Below, piece after piece: positions 26,892 to 35,831 of a stretch of 64,000 bases of DNA (position 1 is the stretch's first letter; each line of letters starts with the position of its first letter). The translations under genes and the position numbers were made by a program. The DNA lies in assembly GCA_029781855.1 (NCBI GenBank), contig JAKOVX010000080.1, positions 1-64,000 on the forward strand, read 5' to 3'. Under the pieces are notes generated by a model, which worked only from the letters and a program-made list of their open reading frames with translations, did not search any database and was not told the DNA's origin. Source of the stretch: Acidobacteriota bacterium. Lineage in GTDB: Bacteria > Acidobacteriota > Blastocatellia > Pyrinomonadales > Pyrinomonadaceae.

Positions 26892-27007
26892 TTGAGCTGG
26901 CCGCAAATTGCGTTCCGACGCCGATCTTATCGGTGTTTTCGGAAACGGCTGTCGCACAACCAACGCTCGAAGACCATTTAAATTAGAGACCAATAAATAA
27001 AAATATT

Positions 27008-28237
27008 ATGACCCCCGTTGCAAAAACAGAACGATTGATGATGCTCCCATCCGATCAGGATATGTCGGGAAGAACCTTCGGACCAGAAGAAAGAAAGTAC
27101 GTTGAGGAAGTACTCGCCAGCGGAACCCTGACAACGACCAAGGGCAAATTCGGCAGACTTCTCGAACAGAAATTCGCCGAAAAGCTCGGCGTCAAATATG
27201 CGTACGCCTGCACGTCCGGCTCGGCGGCGATCCACATCGCGGTTGCCGCCGTGAACCCGAATCCGGGCGACGAGATCGTCACGACCTCGATCACCGATAT
27301 GGGCGCACTTACGCCGCTGATGTATCGCGGTGCCGTTCCCGTCTTTGCGGAGGTCGACCCGAAAACGCTGAATGTGACCGCGAAGACGATCGAAGCGGTT
27401 CTCAGCGAACGCACCAAGGCGATCATCGTGACCCATCTTTTCGGCAACCCCTGCGAAATGGACGAGATCATGGCATTGGCGAAGGAGAGGAATATTCCGG
27501 TCATTGAGGACTCGGCCCAAACGTTCATGGCGAAGTGCGGCGACAAATTTGCCGGAACGATCGGCGACATCGGCTGCTTCAGCTTTCAGCAGGGTAAACA
27601 TATGACGACAGGCGAAGGCGGAATGGTCGTGACCAACGACGACGCGATCGCCCGCCACATGTTCCTGTATATCAATAAAGCGTGGGGTTACGGCGATGCT
27701 AATCCTGACCATTATTTTATGGCCCTCAACTACCGCGTAAGCGAACTTCAGGCCGCCGTTGCCCTCGGACAGCTCGAGAAGCTTGAAGAATGCGTCGCCA
27801 ACCGTCAGCGGACCGCGGCAATGCTCGCAGAACTCTTGAAAGGCATCGATGGTGTCGAAACCCCGATGATCGCTAACGGATCGACCCACGTGTATTGGAA
27901 ATACTGCCTCACCGTTGATGACACCAAGATCGACGGCGGTTCGGTCGGTATGGCAAATCTCCTGAAGGAAAAGAACATTTTCTCGGCACCGAGATATATC
28001 GTCAAACCGGCGTTCATGTGCCAGGTCTTTCAGGAAAAGAATACGCTCGGCGACAGTCATTTTCCGTTCAACCTCGCGCGTCCCGAGGCCGTTGATTATT
28101 CGATGGACAAATATCCGGCGACGGCAAAGGCCCTGCACGACGTCCTCGTTCTCCCGTGGAACGAGAAGTACACCGAGGAACACGTTCGATACATTGCCGA
28201 CAACGTACGCATCGTCGCGAGCAAACTGCGTAAGTAA
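27008..28237 (+). CDS. DegT/DnrJ/EryC1/StrS family sugar aminotransferase
   Basis: This 409-residue PLP enzyme transfers an amino group to a keto-sugar nucleotide. The PLP lysine is in SFQQGKHMTTGEGGMV (near residue 197), and ACTSGSAAIHIAVAAVNPNP, IEDSAQTF and DEIVTTSITDMGALTPLMY are typical of the family. The C-terminal part (PRYIVKPAFMCQVF) would bind the sugar nucleotide. No clear ribosome-binding site precedes the ATG. It is followed by an inverted repeat and then a sugar oxidoreductase. Confidence 0.94.
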   Translation: MTPVAKTERLMMLPSDQDMSGRTFGPEERKYVEEVLASGTLTTTKGKFGRLLEQKFAEKLGVKYAYACTSGSAAIHIAVAAVNPNPGDEIVTTSITDMGALTPLMYRGAVPVFAEVDPKTLNVTAKTIEAVLSERTKAIIVTHLFGNPCEMDEIMALAKERNIPVIEDSAQTFMAKCGDKFAGTIGDIGCFSFQQGKHMTTGEGGMVVTNDDAIARHMFLYINKAWGYGDANPDHYFMALNYRVSELQAAVALGQLEKLEECVANRQRTAAMLAELLKGIDGVETPMIANGSTHVYWKYCLTVDDTKIDGGSVGMANLLKEKNIFSAPRYIVKPAFMCQVFQEKNTLGDSHFPFNLARPEAVDYSMDKYPATAKALHDVLVLPWNEKYTEEHVRYIADNVRIVASKLRK

Positions 28238-28242
28238 ATAAA

Positions 28243-28321
28243 GCCGCGGAAAACGCGGATGACGCCGATCAACGAATATTGATTTCTTTCTTTGATCTGC
28301 GTCATCAGCGTCATCTGCGGT
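28243..28321. repeat. CGCGGATGACGC-type inverted repeat
   Basis: The left arm (28243-28272) contains AACGCGGATGACGCCGATCA. The right arm (28292-28321) contains its imperfect complement, TGATCTGCGTCATCAGCGTC. Arms of about 30 bp are separated by about 19 bp, so a long hairpin can form in RNA between two co-directional genes. Confidence 0.85.
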
Positions 28322-28332
28322 AAATAACCGTT

Positions 28333-29337
28333 ATGAAGAAACTACGATTTGGACTGATCGGAGCGGGAGCGATAGCACAAGCCTACGCCCAGGCGTTTAA
28401 CGAAAGTAGCTGCTGCGACCTTGTCGCAATTGCCGACATCCGAGCGGAAGCTGCCGCTGCACTGGCCGAGATCATTGGTGCGAAAACTTATGCGGATCAC
28501 ATCGCTCTTGCGGAGGCGGAAACGGAACTTGATGCCGTCATCGTCGCGACGCCACCGGTTTCGCATCCCGGGATAGCTTGCTATTTCTTGGATCGCGGAA
28601 TTCCTGTACTTTGCGAAAAGCCGTTGTGCTTGAGCGTCGGCGAAGCGGAGAAGATGATCGCTGCTGCCGAAAAAGCTGGGGTTTTGTTTACGATGGCGTC
28701 AAAATTCCGGTATTGCAGCGACGTTATCAAGGCTAAAGGAATTCTGGCTTCGGGAATGCTCGGCGAAGTGCTCCAATTCGAGAACGCCTTTACCGCTAAA
28801 GTCGATATGTCCAAACGTTGGAACTCCAATGCCGAAGTCTCAGGTGGCGGCGTTCTGATCGACAACGGCACGCATTCGGTCGACATCATCCGATATTTTC
28901 TCGGCGGGATCGAATCGGTTCTCGCGGTCGATGCTGGCGGAACGCAGGGTTTGTCGGTCGACGAGAACGTGAAGATGTTCGCTAAAACCAGGAACAACGT
29001 CACCGCGAGCGTGGACCTGACGTGGGGCATTAACAAGGATCTGCCCAATTTCATCAGCATTTACGGCTCGAACGGCACGCTCCACATCGGCTGGCGGGAG
29101 TCGAAATACAAGCTCAACTCGAGTCCGGACTGGACCGTTTTTGGAAAGGGTTACGACAAGGTCGCCTCGTTCAAAGGCAAGATCGAGAATTTTTCACACG
29201 CCTTGCACGGAACGGATGAGCTCTTTATCAAGCCTGCCGACGCTCTCGCCTCGGTGCAGGTTATTGAAGCGGCGTACAAATCACTCAACCAAAACCTTTG
29301 GCAGCCGGTGATAGAGAAGGCGGCGGCTGCACGATAA
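28333..29337 (+). CDS. Gfo/Idh/MocA family oxidoreductase
   Basis: This 334-residue NAD(P)-dependent dehydrogenase has the Rossmann start FGLIGAGAIAQAYAQAF, the strand ADIRAEAAAALAE and the CEKPLCLSV motif carrying the catalytic Lys. GGGVLIDNGTHSVDIIRYFL supplies the substrate-side Asp and His. Such enzymes oxidise or reduce hydroxyls of sugars or sugar nucleotides. Next to an aminotransferase and an acyltransferase it most likely makes the keto-sugar that is then aminated and acylated, as in WlbA-type pathways; this is inference from context. Confidence 0.92.
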   Translation: MKKLRFGLIGAGAIAQAYAQAFNESSCCDLVAIADIRAEAAAALAEIIGAKTYADHIALAEAETELDAVIVATPPVSHPGIACYFLDRGIPVLCEKPLCLSVGEAEKMIAAAEKAGVLFTMASKFRYCSDVIKAKGILASGMLGEVLQFENAFTAKVDMSKRWNSNAEVSGGGVLIDNGTHSVDIIRYFLGGIESVLAVDAGGTQGLSVDENVKMFAKTRNNVTASVDLTWGINKDLPNFISIYGSNGTLHIGWRESKYKLNSSPDWTVFGKGYDKVASFKGKIENFSHALHGTDELFIKPADALASVQVIEAAYKSLNQNLWQPVIEKAAAAR

Positions 29338-29341
29338 AACG

Positions 29342-29995
29342 ATGGCTAAAGTACACCCGACAGCGATCATCGAAGACGGCGTTTTACTTGGCGAGGGCAC
29401 GAGCATCTGGGACAACGTCCACATCCGTCACGGTGCCAGCCTCGGCGACGAATGTATTGTCGGCGAAAAGAGCTACATCGCTTACGACGTGAGGATCGGA
29501 AACCGCGTGAAGATCAACGCGATGGTCTATATCTGTGCCGCCGTCACGATCGAGGACGGGGTGATGATATCGGCTTCGACGACTTTTACGAACGACCGTT
29601 TCCCTCGGGCGACCTTTCCCGACCTCAAGAGTTTGAGGCCGTCCGAACCCGACGAACACACCTTGCCGACACTGGTCCGCGAAGGTGCGACGATCGGGGC
29701 GGGATGCATCATCGGCAACGACCTCGAGATCGGCCGCTGGGCGATGGTCGGAATGGGCTCGGTGGTGACAAAGAGCGTTCCCGATTTTCACCTTGTATTA
29801 GGCTCTCCCGCTCGCTCCGTTGGTGCGGTATGCAAGTGCGGGAAGCTTTTTCACAAGTTCGCCGACGGCGAGGATGGCTCATTCGCTTGTGAATGCGGAC
29901 TCGAATACTCGATAACGCACAGTGCTGTTTCAGAAAGTAATTTGACCACAAAGAACACGGAGACCGCCGAGGAAGCGCTGATTGCCGTTCCTTAA
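29342..29995 (+). CDS. Left-handed beta-helix acyltransferase with C-terminal zinc ribbon
   Basis: This 217-residue protein starts MAKVHPTAIIEDGVLLGEGT and has hexapeptide repeats through about residue 155, with the N-acetyltransferase segment ASTTFTNDRFPR near 79-90. That makes it a WbpD/WlbB-like acetyltransferase of an amino sugar nucleotide. After about residue 160 comes a CKCG...CECG zinc-ribbon-like tail (residues 163-184). The last ~18 residues (LTTKNTETAEEALIAVP) are encoded by a dispersed repeat and are not part of the family. It starts 4 bp after the oxidoreductase stop. Confidence 0.9.
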   Translation: MAKVHPTAIIEDGVLLGEGTSIWDNVHIRHGASLGDECIVGEKSYIAYDVRIGNRVKINAMVYICAAVTIEDGVMISASTTFTNDRFPRATFPDLKSLRPSEPDEHTLPTLVREGATIGAGCIIGNDLEIGRWAMVGMGSVVTKSVPDFHLVLGSPARSVGAVCKCGKLFHKFADGEDGSFACECGLEYSITHSAVSESNLTTKNTETAEEALIAVP

Positions 29996-30045
29996 GTCGA
30001 GCATCTTCCGGATTTCTCTGTTCCCTCTGTGTCCTCTGTGGTGAA
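29941..30045. repeat. CACAAAG/ACACGGAG-type inverted repeat overlapping a gene end
   Basis: The left arm (29941-29974) reads GACCACAAAGAACACGGAGA and lies inside the 3' end of the acyltransferase gene. The right arm (30014-30045) reads CCCTCTGTGTCCTCTGTGGT, its imperfect complement, and ends next to the next gene's ribosome-binding site. Confidence 0.8.
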
Positions 30046-30055
30046 GGGCCCGAAA

Positions 30056-31534
30056 ATGATCAAAAACGTCGCCATCGTCGGTTCCGGATTCCTTGGCATG
30101 ACGCTGGCCCTGCGCCTCGCGGAGACAGGGGCCAAGGTCACGATCTTCGAAAGTGCGGACCGCATCGGCGGCCTGGCCGCGGCGTGGGAGATCGGCGGTT
30201 TCGAATGGGACAAGCACTACCACGTGACGCTCGCCTCGGATACATTTACCAGAAAGATCATCGAAGAGATCGGACTCGGCGACGAGTTCAAATGGGTCGA
30301 AACGAAGACGGGCTTTTACACGGACGGCAAACTTCACTCGATGTCCGACGCGATGGAATTCCTGAGATTCCCGCCACTCGGGCTCGTCAACAGACTTCGG
30401 CTTGCTGCCACGATCCTTTACGCCTCACGGCAGACCGACTGGAGATCGCTCGAAAAGATCTCGGTTGAGAACTGGCTCGTCAAACTCTCCGGCAAGCTTA
30501 CGTTCGAAAAGATCTGGAAACCGCTGTTAAGGGCGAAACTCGGCGATTCGTACAAGCGCACCTCGGCGGCTTTTATTTGGGCCACGATTCAGCGGATGTT
30601 CGCCGCACGGCGTTCCGGACTCAAAAAGGAAATGTTCGGCTACGTCCGCGGAGGTTACGCCCGAGTGCTGCGGCAATTCAGCGAAAGGCTGATGTCGAAA
30701 GGCGTTGAGATACACCTGAATGCGCCGATCGACCGCATCGAAAAACTGCCGAACGGATCGTTTCGCGTCTTACCGCGTCGTTCCCGCCGCCGTGGCGATG
30801 AAAAAAAGGTCGTCCTGCGTGACGGCGAAGTGGTGGTTGAATCGACGAAATATGCCCGCGTCCAAACCGCGGCCCAGGTCGCCCCCGGCTTTTCCGGAAT
30901 GTTCCTCTCCGAACCAGGACTAAAAAGCAGCGTTGCCGTTAGTCCGGATGCCGCTCTCGCGATGCGGGAATATGATCAGGTTATCTTGACGTGCCCGTCG
31001 AGCAAAGCCGCTGAGATGTTGCCGCAATTGACCGATGACGAACAGTTGAAACTTCGCAACATCGAGTATCAGGGCATCGTCTGTGCCTCGGTCCTGATGA
31101 AGTGCTCACTTTCTCCTTTCTATGTGACGAACATAACCGACGAGGCTCCGTTCACAGGTGTGATCGAAATGACCGCACTCGTCGACAAACGTGATTTTGG
31201 ACAGAACACCCTGGTCTATTTGCCCAAGTACGTCTCAACCGACGATGAGCTTTTCGGAAAGACGGACGCCGAGATCAGAGAGAGCTTTTTCGCGGGGCTC
31301 GAACGGATGTATCCGCAGTTCAAGAGAACTGACGTGATCGCATTCCGCGTCTCGCGGGTCCGCAACGTCTTTCCGCTGCCGGTTTTGAATTACTCGGACT
31401 CGCTTCCCGGCGTGAAGACGTCGATCGAAAACGTATTTGTCATCAACTCTTCGCAGATCGTGAACGGCACCCTGAACGTCAACGAAACCATTCAACTGGC
31501 GGAGCGATTCTTTAACGAAGAGCTTAGAAAATAG
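30056..31534 (+). CDS. FAD-dependent amine-oxidase-like oxidoreductase
   Basis: From ATG 30056 (AAGGG upstream) the protein has 492 residues and starts MIKNVAIVGSGFLGMTLALR, a GxGxxG dinucleotide site. IFESADRIGGLAAAWEIGGF follows, the signature of protoporphyrinogen-oxidase or amine-oxidase-like flavoproteins. FEWDKHYHV resembles the substrate loop of UDP-galactopyranose-mutase-like enzymes. The C-terminal IENVFVINSSQIVNGTLNVN closes the FAD domain. Related proteins occur in surface-glycan loci, where the substrate is often a lipid-linked sugar. The exact reaction is unknown. Confidence 0.88.
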   Translation: MIKNVAIVGSGFLGMTLALRLAETGAKVTIFESADRIGGLAAAWEIGGFEWDKHYHVTLASDTFTRKIIEEIGLGDEFKWVETKTGFYTDGKLHSMSDAMEFLRFPPLGLVNRLRLAATILYASRQTDWRSLEKISVENWLVKLSGKLTFEKIWKPLLRAKLGDSYKRTSAAFIWATIQRMFAARRSGLKKEMFGYVRGGYARVLRQFSERLMSKGVEIHLNAPIDRIEKLPNGSFRVLPRRSRRRGDEKKVVLRDGEVVVESTKYARVQTAAQVAPGFSGMFLSEPGLKSSVAVSPDAALAMREYDQVILTCPSSKAAEMLPQLTDDEQLKLRNIEYQGIVCASVLMKCSLSPFYVTNITDEAPFTGVIEMTALVDKRDFGQNTLVYLPKYVSTDDELFGKTDAEIRESFFAGLERMYPQFKRTDVIAFRVSRVRNVFPLPVLNYSDSLPGVKTSIENVFVINSSQIVNGTLNVNETIQLAERFFNEELRK

Positions 31535-31570
31535 TGTCTTTGGCTGAGGCCGTGGGACGGCCCGTTCCTT

Positions 31571-32539
31571 ATGAAAAAGATCGCGAGCTTATCGCTCGAC
31601 CTCGACAATCAATGGTCCTACATGAAGACCCACGGGGACGCCGGATGGGAAAGCTATCCGTCGTATCTCGAACTTGTTGTTCCTCGCACGCTCGAGTTTC
31701 TGGGAGAGCGAGATCTTCAGATCACCTTCTTTATTGTCGGACAGGACGCTGCTCTTGAAGAAAACCGTGAGCCGATCACCGCGATCGCCGATGCCGGCCA
31801 CGAGATCGGCAATCACAGCTTCAAACACGAACCGTGGCTGCACCTGTATTCGAGGGCTGAACTTGTCGAGGAGTTTGAAAGGTCCGAGGAAGCGATCGAA
31901 AATGTTACCGGCCGGCGAACTGTCGGGTTTCGCGGCCCGGGCTACAGTTTGAGTCCGGCGGTGCTGGAAGTATTAGCTGAACGAGGTTACGTTTACGACT
32001 GTTCGACACTGCCGACATTCATCGCTCCGCTCGCCCGTGCATATTATTTTTTGAGATCGCCGGAAATGTCGCCCGAGGAGAAAGCTAAGCGAAAGAAGCT
32101 TTTCGGGAGATTTGCAGACGGTTTTCAGTCCCTTCGCCCGCACGTTAGGCAAGTGTCGGGCCGCGAGTTGATCGAGATTCCGGTCACGACGATGCCTTTG
32201 GTAAAGACACCGGTCCACGTCAGCTATCTGATCTACCTCTCGACTTTCTCGCCCGCGATGGCACGTGCCTATTGGAAGACTAATCTTTCGCTTTGTTCGG
32301 CCGTTGGTGTCGAGCCGTCGCTGCTGCTGCACCCGCTCGATCTCTTATGCGGTGACGACGTGCCTGAATTGAAATTTTTCCCCGGCATGAACATCGGGCT
32401 TGCTCGAAAGCTCGAATTTCTAAGTTGGGTGCTTGAAACATATTCCGAGCGATTCGACGTTGGGACGATGATCCGCCACGCTAACTCATTCCGCGACGGG
32501 CGTGTCATTGCCGGCCGGCCCGAGGAGGCTGCCACATGA
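31571..32539 (+). CDS. Polysaccharide deacetylase (NodB homology domain)
   Basis: This 322-residue CE4 deacetylase has SLSLDLDNQW with the first metal/catalytic Asp, ITFFIVGQDA and the metal-binding GHEIGNHSFKH (both His present). VGFRGPGYSLSPAVLEVLAE follows and a late HPLDLL carries the His of motif 5. No signal peptide or membrane anchor is visible, so it likely acts on a cytoplasmic lipid-linked or nucleotide intermediate. Its end overlaps the ATG of the UbiA gene by 4 bp, which indicates coupling. Confidence 0.92.
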   Translation: MKKIASLSLDLDNQWSYMKTHGDAGWESYPSYLELVVPRTLEFLGERDLQITFFIVGQDAALEENREPITAIADAGHEIGNHSFKHEPWLHLYSRAELVEEFERSEEAIENVTGRRTVGFRGPGYSLSPAVLEVLAERGYVYDCSTLPTFIAPLARAYYFLRSPEMSPEEKAKRKKLFGRFADGFQSLRPHVRQVSGRELIEIPVTTMPLVKTPVHVSYLIYLSTFSPAMARAYWKTNLSLCSAVGVEPSLLLHPLDLLCGDDVPELKFFPGMNIGLARKLEFLSWVLETYSERFDVGTMIRHANSFRDGRVIAGRPEEAAT

Positions 32540-33474
32540 GGACACTCGAGATAAATGAGCCCGTCACGCTGACATTGACCCAAAACATTAAGGGCTTGTT
32601 GGTTGAAATGCGTCCGCAGGAGTGGGCCAAAAACCTCTTGGTTTTCTCGGGCGTTATCTTCTCAAAGTCGTTGACGGACCCGCACAATATCCTTCTGAGC
32701 TTGCTTGGATTCGCCGTTTTCTGTGCTGCGAGCAGTGCGATCTACCTTTTCAACGACCTTTGTGATATCCGTGCTGATCGTGAACACCCGGTCAAGTGCG
32801 TTCGCCCTCTCGCGTCAGGCTCGCTGAACATAAACGTAGCCCGAGCCGGAATGGTAGCCCTTTTCGCGATCGCGGCCGTGGGGTCACTCGCACTCAGTCA
32901 CGCGTTTGCGGTCATAATTGCCATCTATATCGCGGCCTGCCTGGCTTATTCGCTGAAACTCAAGCACGTGGTGATCCTGGATGTGGTCATCATCGCCGCC
33001 GGTTTTGTGCTGAGAGCAATTTCCGGTGCGGTACTGATCGAGGTCGAAGTGTCCGAATGGCTTATCTTATGCACATCGATGGTCGCGTTGCTTGTCGGTT
33101 TCGGTAAAAGGCGGCACGAACTCGCATTGCTTCAGGGTGCCGCAGGAAACCACCGCTCCAGTCTGAATGATTATTCGATCGAATTTCTCGATTCGATAAT
33201 GGCGATTTGCTCCGGTGCCGCCCTGATCACGTACGCGCTCTACACGCGCGCCGACGAGACGGTCGCCCGCGTCGGTTCGCACGGAATGCTGATCACGATC
33301 CCGTTTGTCGTCTACGGGATTTTCCGGTATCTGTTCCTGATCCATCGCCGCGGCGAAGGCGGCGATCCGGTCCAGATCCTGTTTCGCGACCGCGCAACAT
33401 TGCTCAATCTGGCCCTCTGGATATTGACGGTCGCCGCCGTGATCTACTTTCCGCGGATATGGCATTTCGGATGA
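32536..33474 (+). CDS. UbiA-family prenyltransferase, decaprenyl-phosphate phosphoribosyltransferase-like
   Basis: This 312-residue protein has about 8-9 helices. The first metal/diphosphate site is YLFNDLCDIRADREHPVKCV (NDxxDxxxD), then RPLASG. The second segment is NDYSIEFLDSIMAICSGAAL, resembling decaprenyl-phosphate phosphoribosyltransferases. The N-terminal MRPQEWAKNLLVF is typical of that group rather than of ubiquinone or haem prenyltransferases. It would transfer phosphoribose from PRPP to a polyprenyl phosphate. The ATGA overlaps at both ends with the deacetylase and GT-C genes point to a dedicated donor-synthesis unit. Confidence 0.87.
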   Translation: MRTLEINEPVTLTLTQNIKGLLVEMRPQEWAKNLLVFSGVIFSKSLTDPHNILLSLLGFAVFCAASSAIYLFNDLCDIRADREHPVKCVRPLASGSLNINVARAGMVALFAIAAVGSLALSHAFAVIIAIYIAACLAYSLKLKHVVILDVVIIAAGFVLRAISGAVLIEVEVSEWLILCTSMVALLVGFGKRRHELALLQGAAGNHRSSLNDYSIEFLDSIMAICSGAALITYALYTRADETVARVGSHGMLITIPFVVYGIFRYLFLIHRRGEGGDPVQILFRDRATLLNLALWILTVAAVIYFPRIWHFG

Positions 33475-35000
33475 GCAAAGCCAGGATCGCAATCATCCTT
33501 ATCTTTGCCGCCGCGTGCCTGATCCGGTTCGCGGACGCATTTCGGCCGATCAACCAGGCGTCTTGGCGCGAATGCGATATCGGTTCGATTGCCCGGAACT
33601 TCGCGGTCGAGGACGTGAACCCGCTTTATCCGCGGATCGACTGGCGCGGAACCGGGCCGGGATACACGGAGATGGAGTTTCCGCTTTACCCGTGGCTGAT
33701 CGCCCTGACATATAAAGCGTTCGGGATACACGACGTCGCCGGACGGCTGTGGTCGCTCGCGTTTTCGATCGGAACGCTTTTCTTCTTTTTTCGACTGGCC
33801 CGCGAGAACCTCTCTGAGTACGCGTCCATCGGAGCCTTCGCGTTTTTCGCGTTCAATCCGCTCATCCTGCAATCCTCGACCGCCGTCCAACCCGAGGCGC
33901 TGATGATGCTTGCCTATGTCGCGGCGGCCTACTACTTTTTGCGATGGATACGCGAGGACCGTAGCGGCGATCTCTGGTTCGCGGCGGCGGCGACCGCGTT
34001 GGCATTGCTCGGAAAGGCCACGGCCGCACACATCGGGATACTATTCGCCGTGCTGCTGTTTCAAAAGTACGGGTTCAGTTTTTTCACGAAATGGCAGGTC
34101 TGGCTCTTCGGGGCGATCGCGGTCGTGCCGGCAGCCGCGTGGTACGTCCACGCTCACAGTCTATGGACAACGTTCGGCAATTCGCTTGGCGTTTCCAATG
34201 AATACCACTGGGTCGGGCCGGATCTGTTCACCAATCCATATTTCATTACCGGCATACTGCGGATCGAGGCCGTTTACGTCTGGGTCGTTTTCGGCCTGGC
34301 GGTCGGCATATTGGGAGCTATCAATGGATTCGGCCGAGCCGTCACGCGTACCGCGTTGATGTGGTTGGCATCGGCGTTTTTGTTTTACATTGTCACGGCC
34401 CGCACCTCGGCTGACGACTGGGCCAGCTACTACCATCTTTTTTCGGTTCCGGCCGCTGCATTGTTGTTCGGCGTCGGACTAACGTCGATATTCGAACTGC
34501 TGCGATCGTGGGCGGACAATTTCAGTAAACATGCACTGATTTCGAATCTGGCCCGGCTGAGTATTCCGGTCATCCTTGTCTTCGCTGCGTTTGTGACATT
34601 TCTGGCCGAGGGGCGAAATGCCCGTTCGGAGTTCCTCGAACACCGACGGTCTGACCCGAGTTTTCAATTTGCTACCGATCTCAGTCCAAAACTCGCGAAA
34701 CCCGGCCTGATCCTCGTTTCGGGCGGCAGCTGTACAGATGACGATGGTTACCCCGTGGCGTACAACGCCTCGTTCATGTTCTACTGGCTGGATCGAAAGG
34801 GTTCAAATATCTGTGTCCAGGATCAGAGCATCGCGGCGGTGAAGCAATTTGCCGCCGAAAATCACCAATATTTTATCGCCGAGCGAATTTATCTTTCGAA
34901 GAAGCCGGGCTTCGAAAAAGAACTTCTCGAGAGATACGGGTCGATCGTTAGCAACGAGGATTACGAGGTATTTGACCTGACGACAGGAACAGCCAGATGA
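33471..35000 (+). CDS. GT-C glycosyltransferase, ArnT/PMT-like (family 39/83)
   Basis: From ATG 33471 (ATGA overlap with the UbiA gene) the protein has 509 residues with about 11-12 helices. The first loop contains NQASWRECDIGSIARNF, with the acidic E-x-D pair of ArnT-like enzymes, and later GYTEMEFPLYPWLIALTYK. The C-terminal part (about 400-505) is a soluble domain. ArnT-like enzymes use polyprenyl-phosphate sugars; the neighbour UbiA could make such a donor. Acceptor unknown. A longer frame upstream is antisense-like and overlaps UbiA, so it was rejected. Confidence 0.85.
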   Translation: MSKARIAIILIFAAACLIRFADAFRPINQASWRECDIGSIARNFAVEDVNPLYPRIDWRGTGPGYTEMEFPLYPWLIALTYKAFGIHDVAGRLWSLAFSIGTLFFFFRLARENLSEYASIGAFAFFAFNPLILQSSTAVQPEALMMLAYVAAAYYFLRWIREDRSGDLWFAAAATALALLGKATAAHIGILFAVLLFQKYGFSFFTKWQVWLFGAIAVVPAAAWYVHAHSLWTTFGNSLGVSNEYHWVGPDLFTNPYFITGILRIEAVYVWVVFGLAVGILGAINGFGRAVTRTALMWLASAFLFYIVTARTSADDWASYYHLFSVPAAALLFGVGLTSIFELLRSWADNFSKHALISNLARLSIPVILVFAAFVTFLAEGRNARSEFLEHRRSDPSFQFATDLSPKLAKPGLILVSGGSCTDDDGYPVAYNASFMFYWLDRKGSNICVQDQSIAAVKQFAAENHQYFIAERIYLSKKPGFEKELLERYGSIVSNEDYEVFDLTTGTAR

Positions 35001-35827
35001 ACTGCCCGCTTTGCAGATCAGGCTCGCAATTCGCGTTTGCGGCAAAAGGATTCCCGCTGCACGATTGCGAGGTGTGCGGTCACCGGTTCGCGGCGATCGA
35101 CGCAGGCGCCGGGCACGTGTCGGGGACCTACGACGACCAATATTTCTTCGGCGGCGGGGCCGGATATTCCGATTACTGCTCCGAAAGCGAAATGCTTCGG
35201 TCACGCGGACGGATGTACGCGAAAAAGATCGCTCCGTTTATCGCAAGCGGAAGGATATTGGACGTCGGTGCGGCAGCCGGTTTTGTCCTGAAGGGTTTTG
35301 CCGACGAGGGTTGGAAGGGCGTCGGGATCGAGCCGAATGCTACGATGGCCGCAATGGGACGTGATTCGCTTTCGCTCGATATGCGAGTTGGTTCTCTCGA
35401 ATCGCTTGCGACCAACGATCGATTCGACCTGATCTCGATGATCCAGGTTGCGGCTCACTTTTATGATCCGGAACGAGCATTTGCGATCGCTCATGATCTC
35501 CTCAACGAAGGAGGCTGCCTGCTGATCGAAACCTGGGACCGTTCGTCGAAACTCGCCCGGATTTTTGGCAGAAACTGGCACGAATACTCGCCTCCGAGCG
35601 TGCTCCATTGGTATTCGAAGGGCGGACTGAAGAATTATCTCGAAACGGTCGGATTTGATCAGATCGCCGGAGGCAGGCCTTCGAAAAAGATCAGCGGCGG
35701 CCACGTGAGGTCGCTGTTACGGTATCGCCTAGGTGATGCCACGATATTGAAGCTGATCCCCGAGAAAGTGAATTTTCCCTATCCGTCGGAAGACCTTTTT
35801 TGGGCGTTGTTCCGTAAGCGCAGTTAG
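34997..35827 (+). CDS. Class I SAM-dependent methyltransferase with N-terminal zinc ribbon
   Basis: This 276-residue protein starts MNCPLCRSGSQFAFAAKGF and continues HDCEVCGHRFA, a Cys4 zinc ribbon (C3, C6, C24, C27). The SAM motif I is ILDVGAAAGFVLKGF (near residue 89), followed by GVGIEPNATM. The C-terminal segment WHEYSPPSVLHWYSKGGLKN resembles methyltransferases of sugar and polyketide loci. It overlaps the GT-C gene by 4 bp (ATGA) and is followed 4 bp later by another GT-C gene. It likely methylates a sugar or lipid-linked sugar. Confidence 0.88.
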   Translation: MNCPLCRSGSQFAFAAKGFPLHDCEVCGHRFAAIDAGAGHVSGTYDDQYFFGGGAGYSDYCSESEMLRSRGRMYAKKIAPFIASGRILDVGAAAGFVLKGFADEGWKGVGIEPNATMAAMGRDSLSLDMRVGSLESLATNDRFDLISMIQVAAHFYDPERAFAIAHDLLNEGGCLLIETWDRSSKLARIFGRNWHEYSPPSVLHWYSKGGLKNYLETVGFDQIAGGRPSKKISGGHVRSLLRYRLGDATILKLIPEKVNFPYPSEDLFWALFRKRS

Positions 35828-35831
35828 CAAA

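Noticed and set aside
26892..27007. Possible terminator (CCGAT...ATCGG with TGTTTT) after the deacetylase-GT2 gene
   Set aside because: The stem has only about 5 bp and the T run is interrupted; too weak to call.
26978..28183. 401-residue minus-strand frame opposite the sugar aminotransferase
   Set aside because: The plus-strand protein has the full PLP signature; the antisense frame has none.
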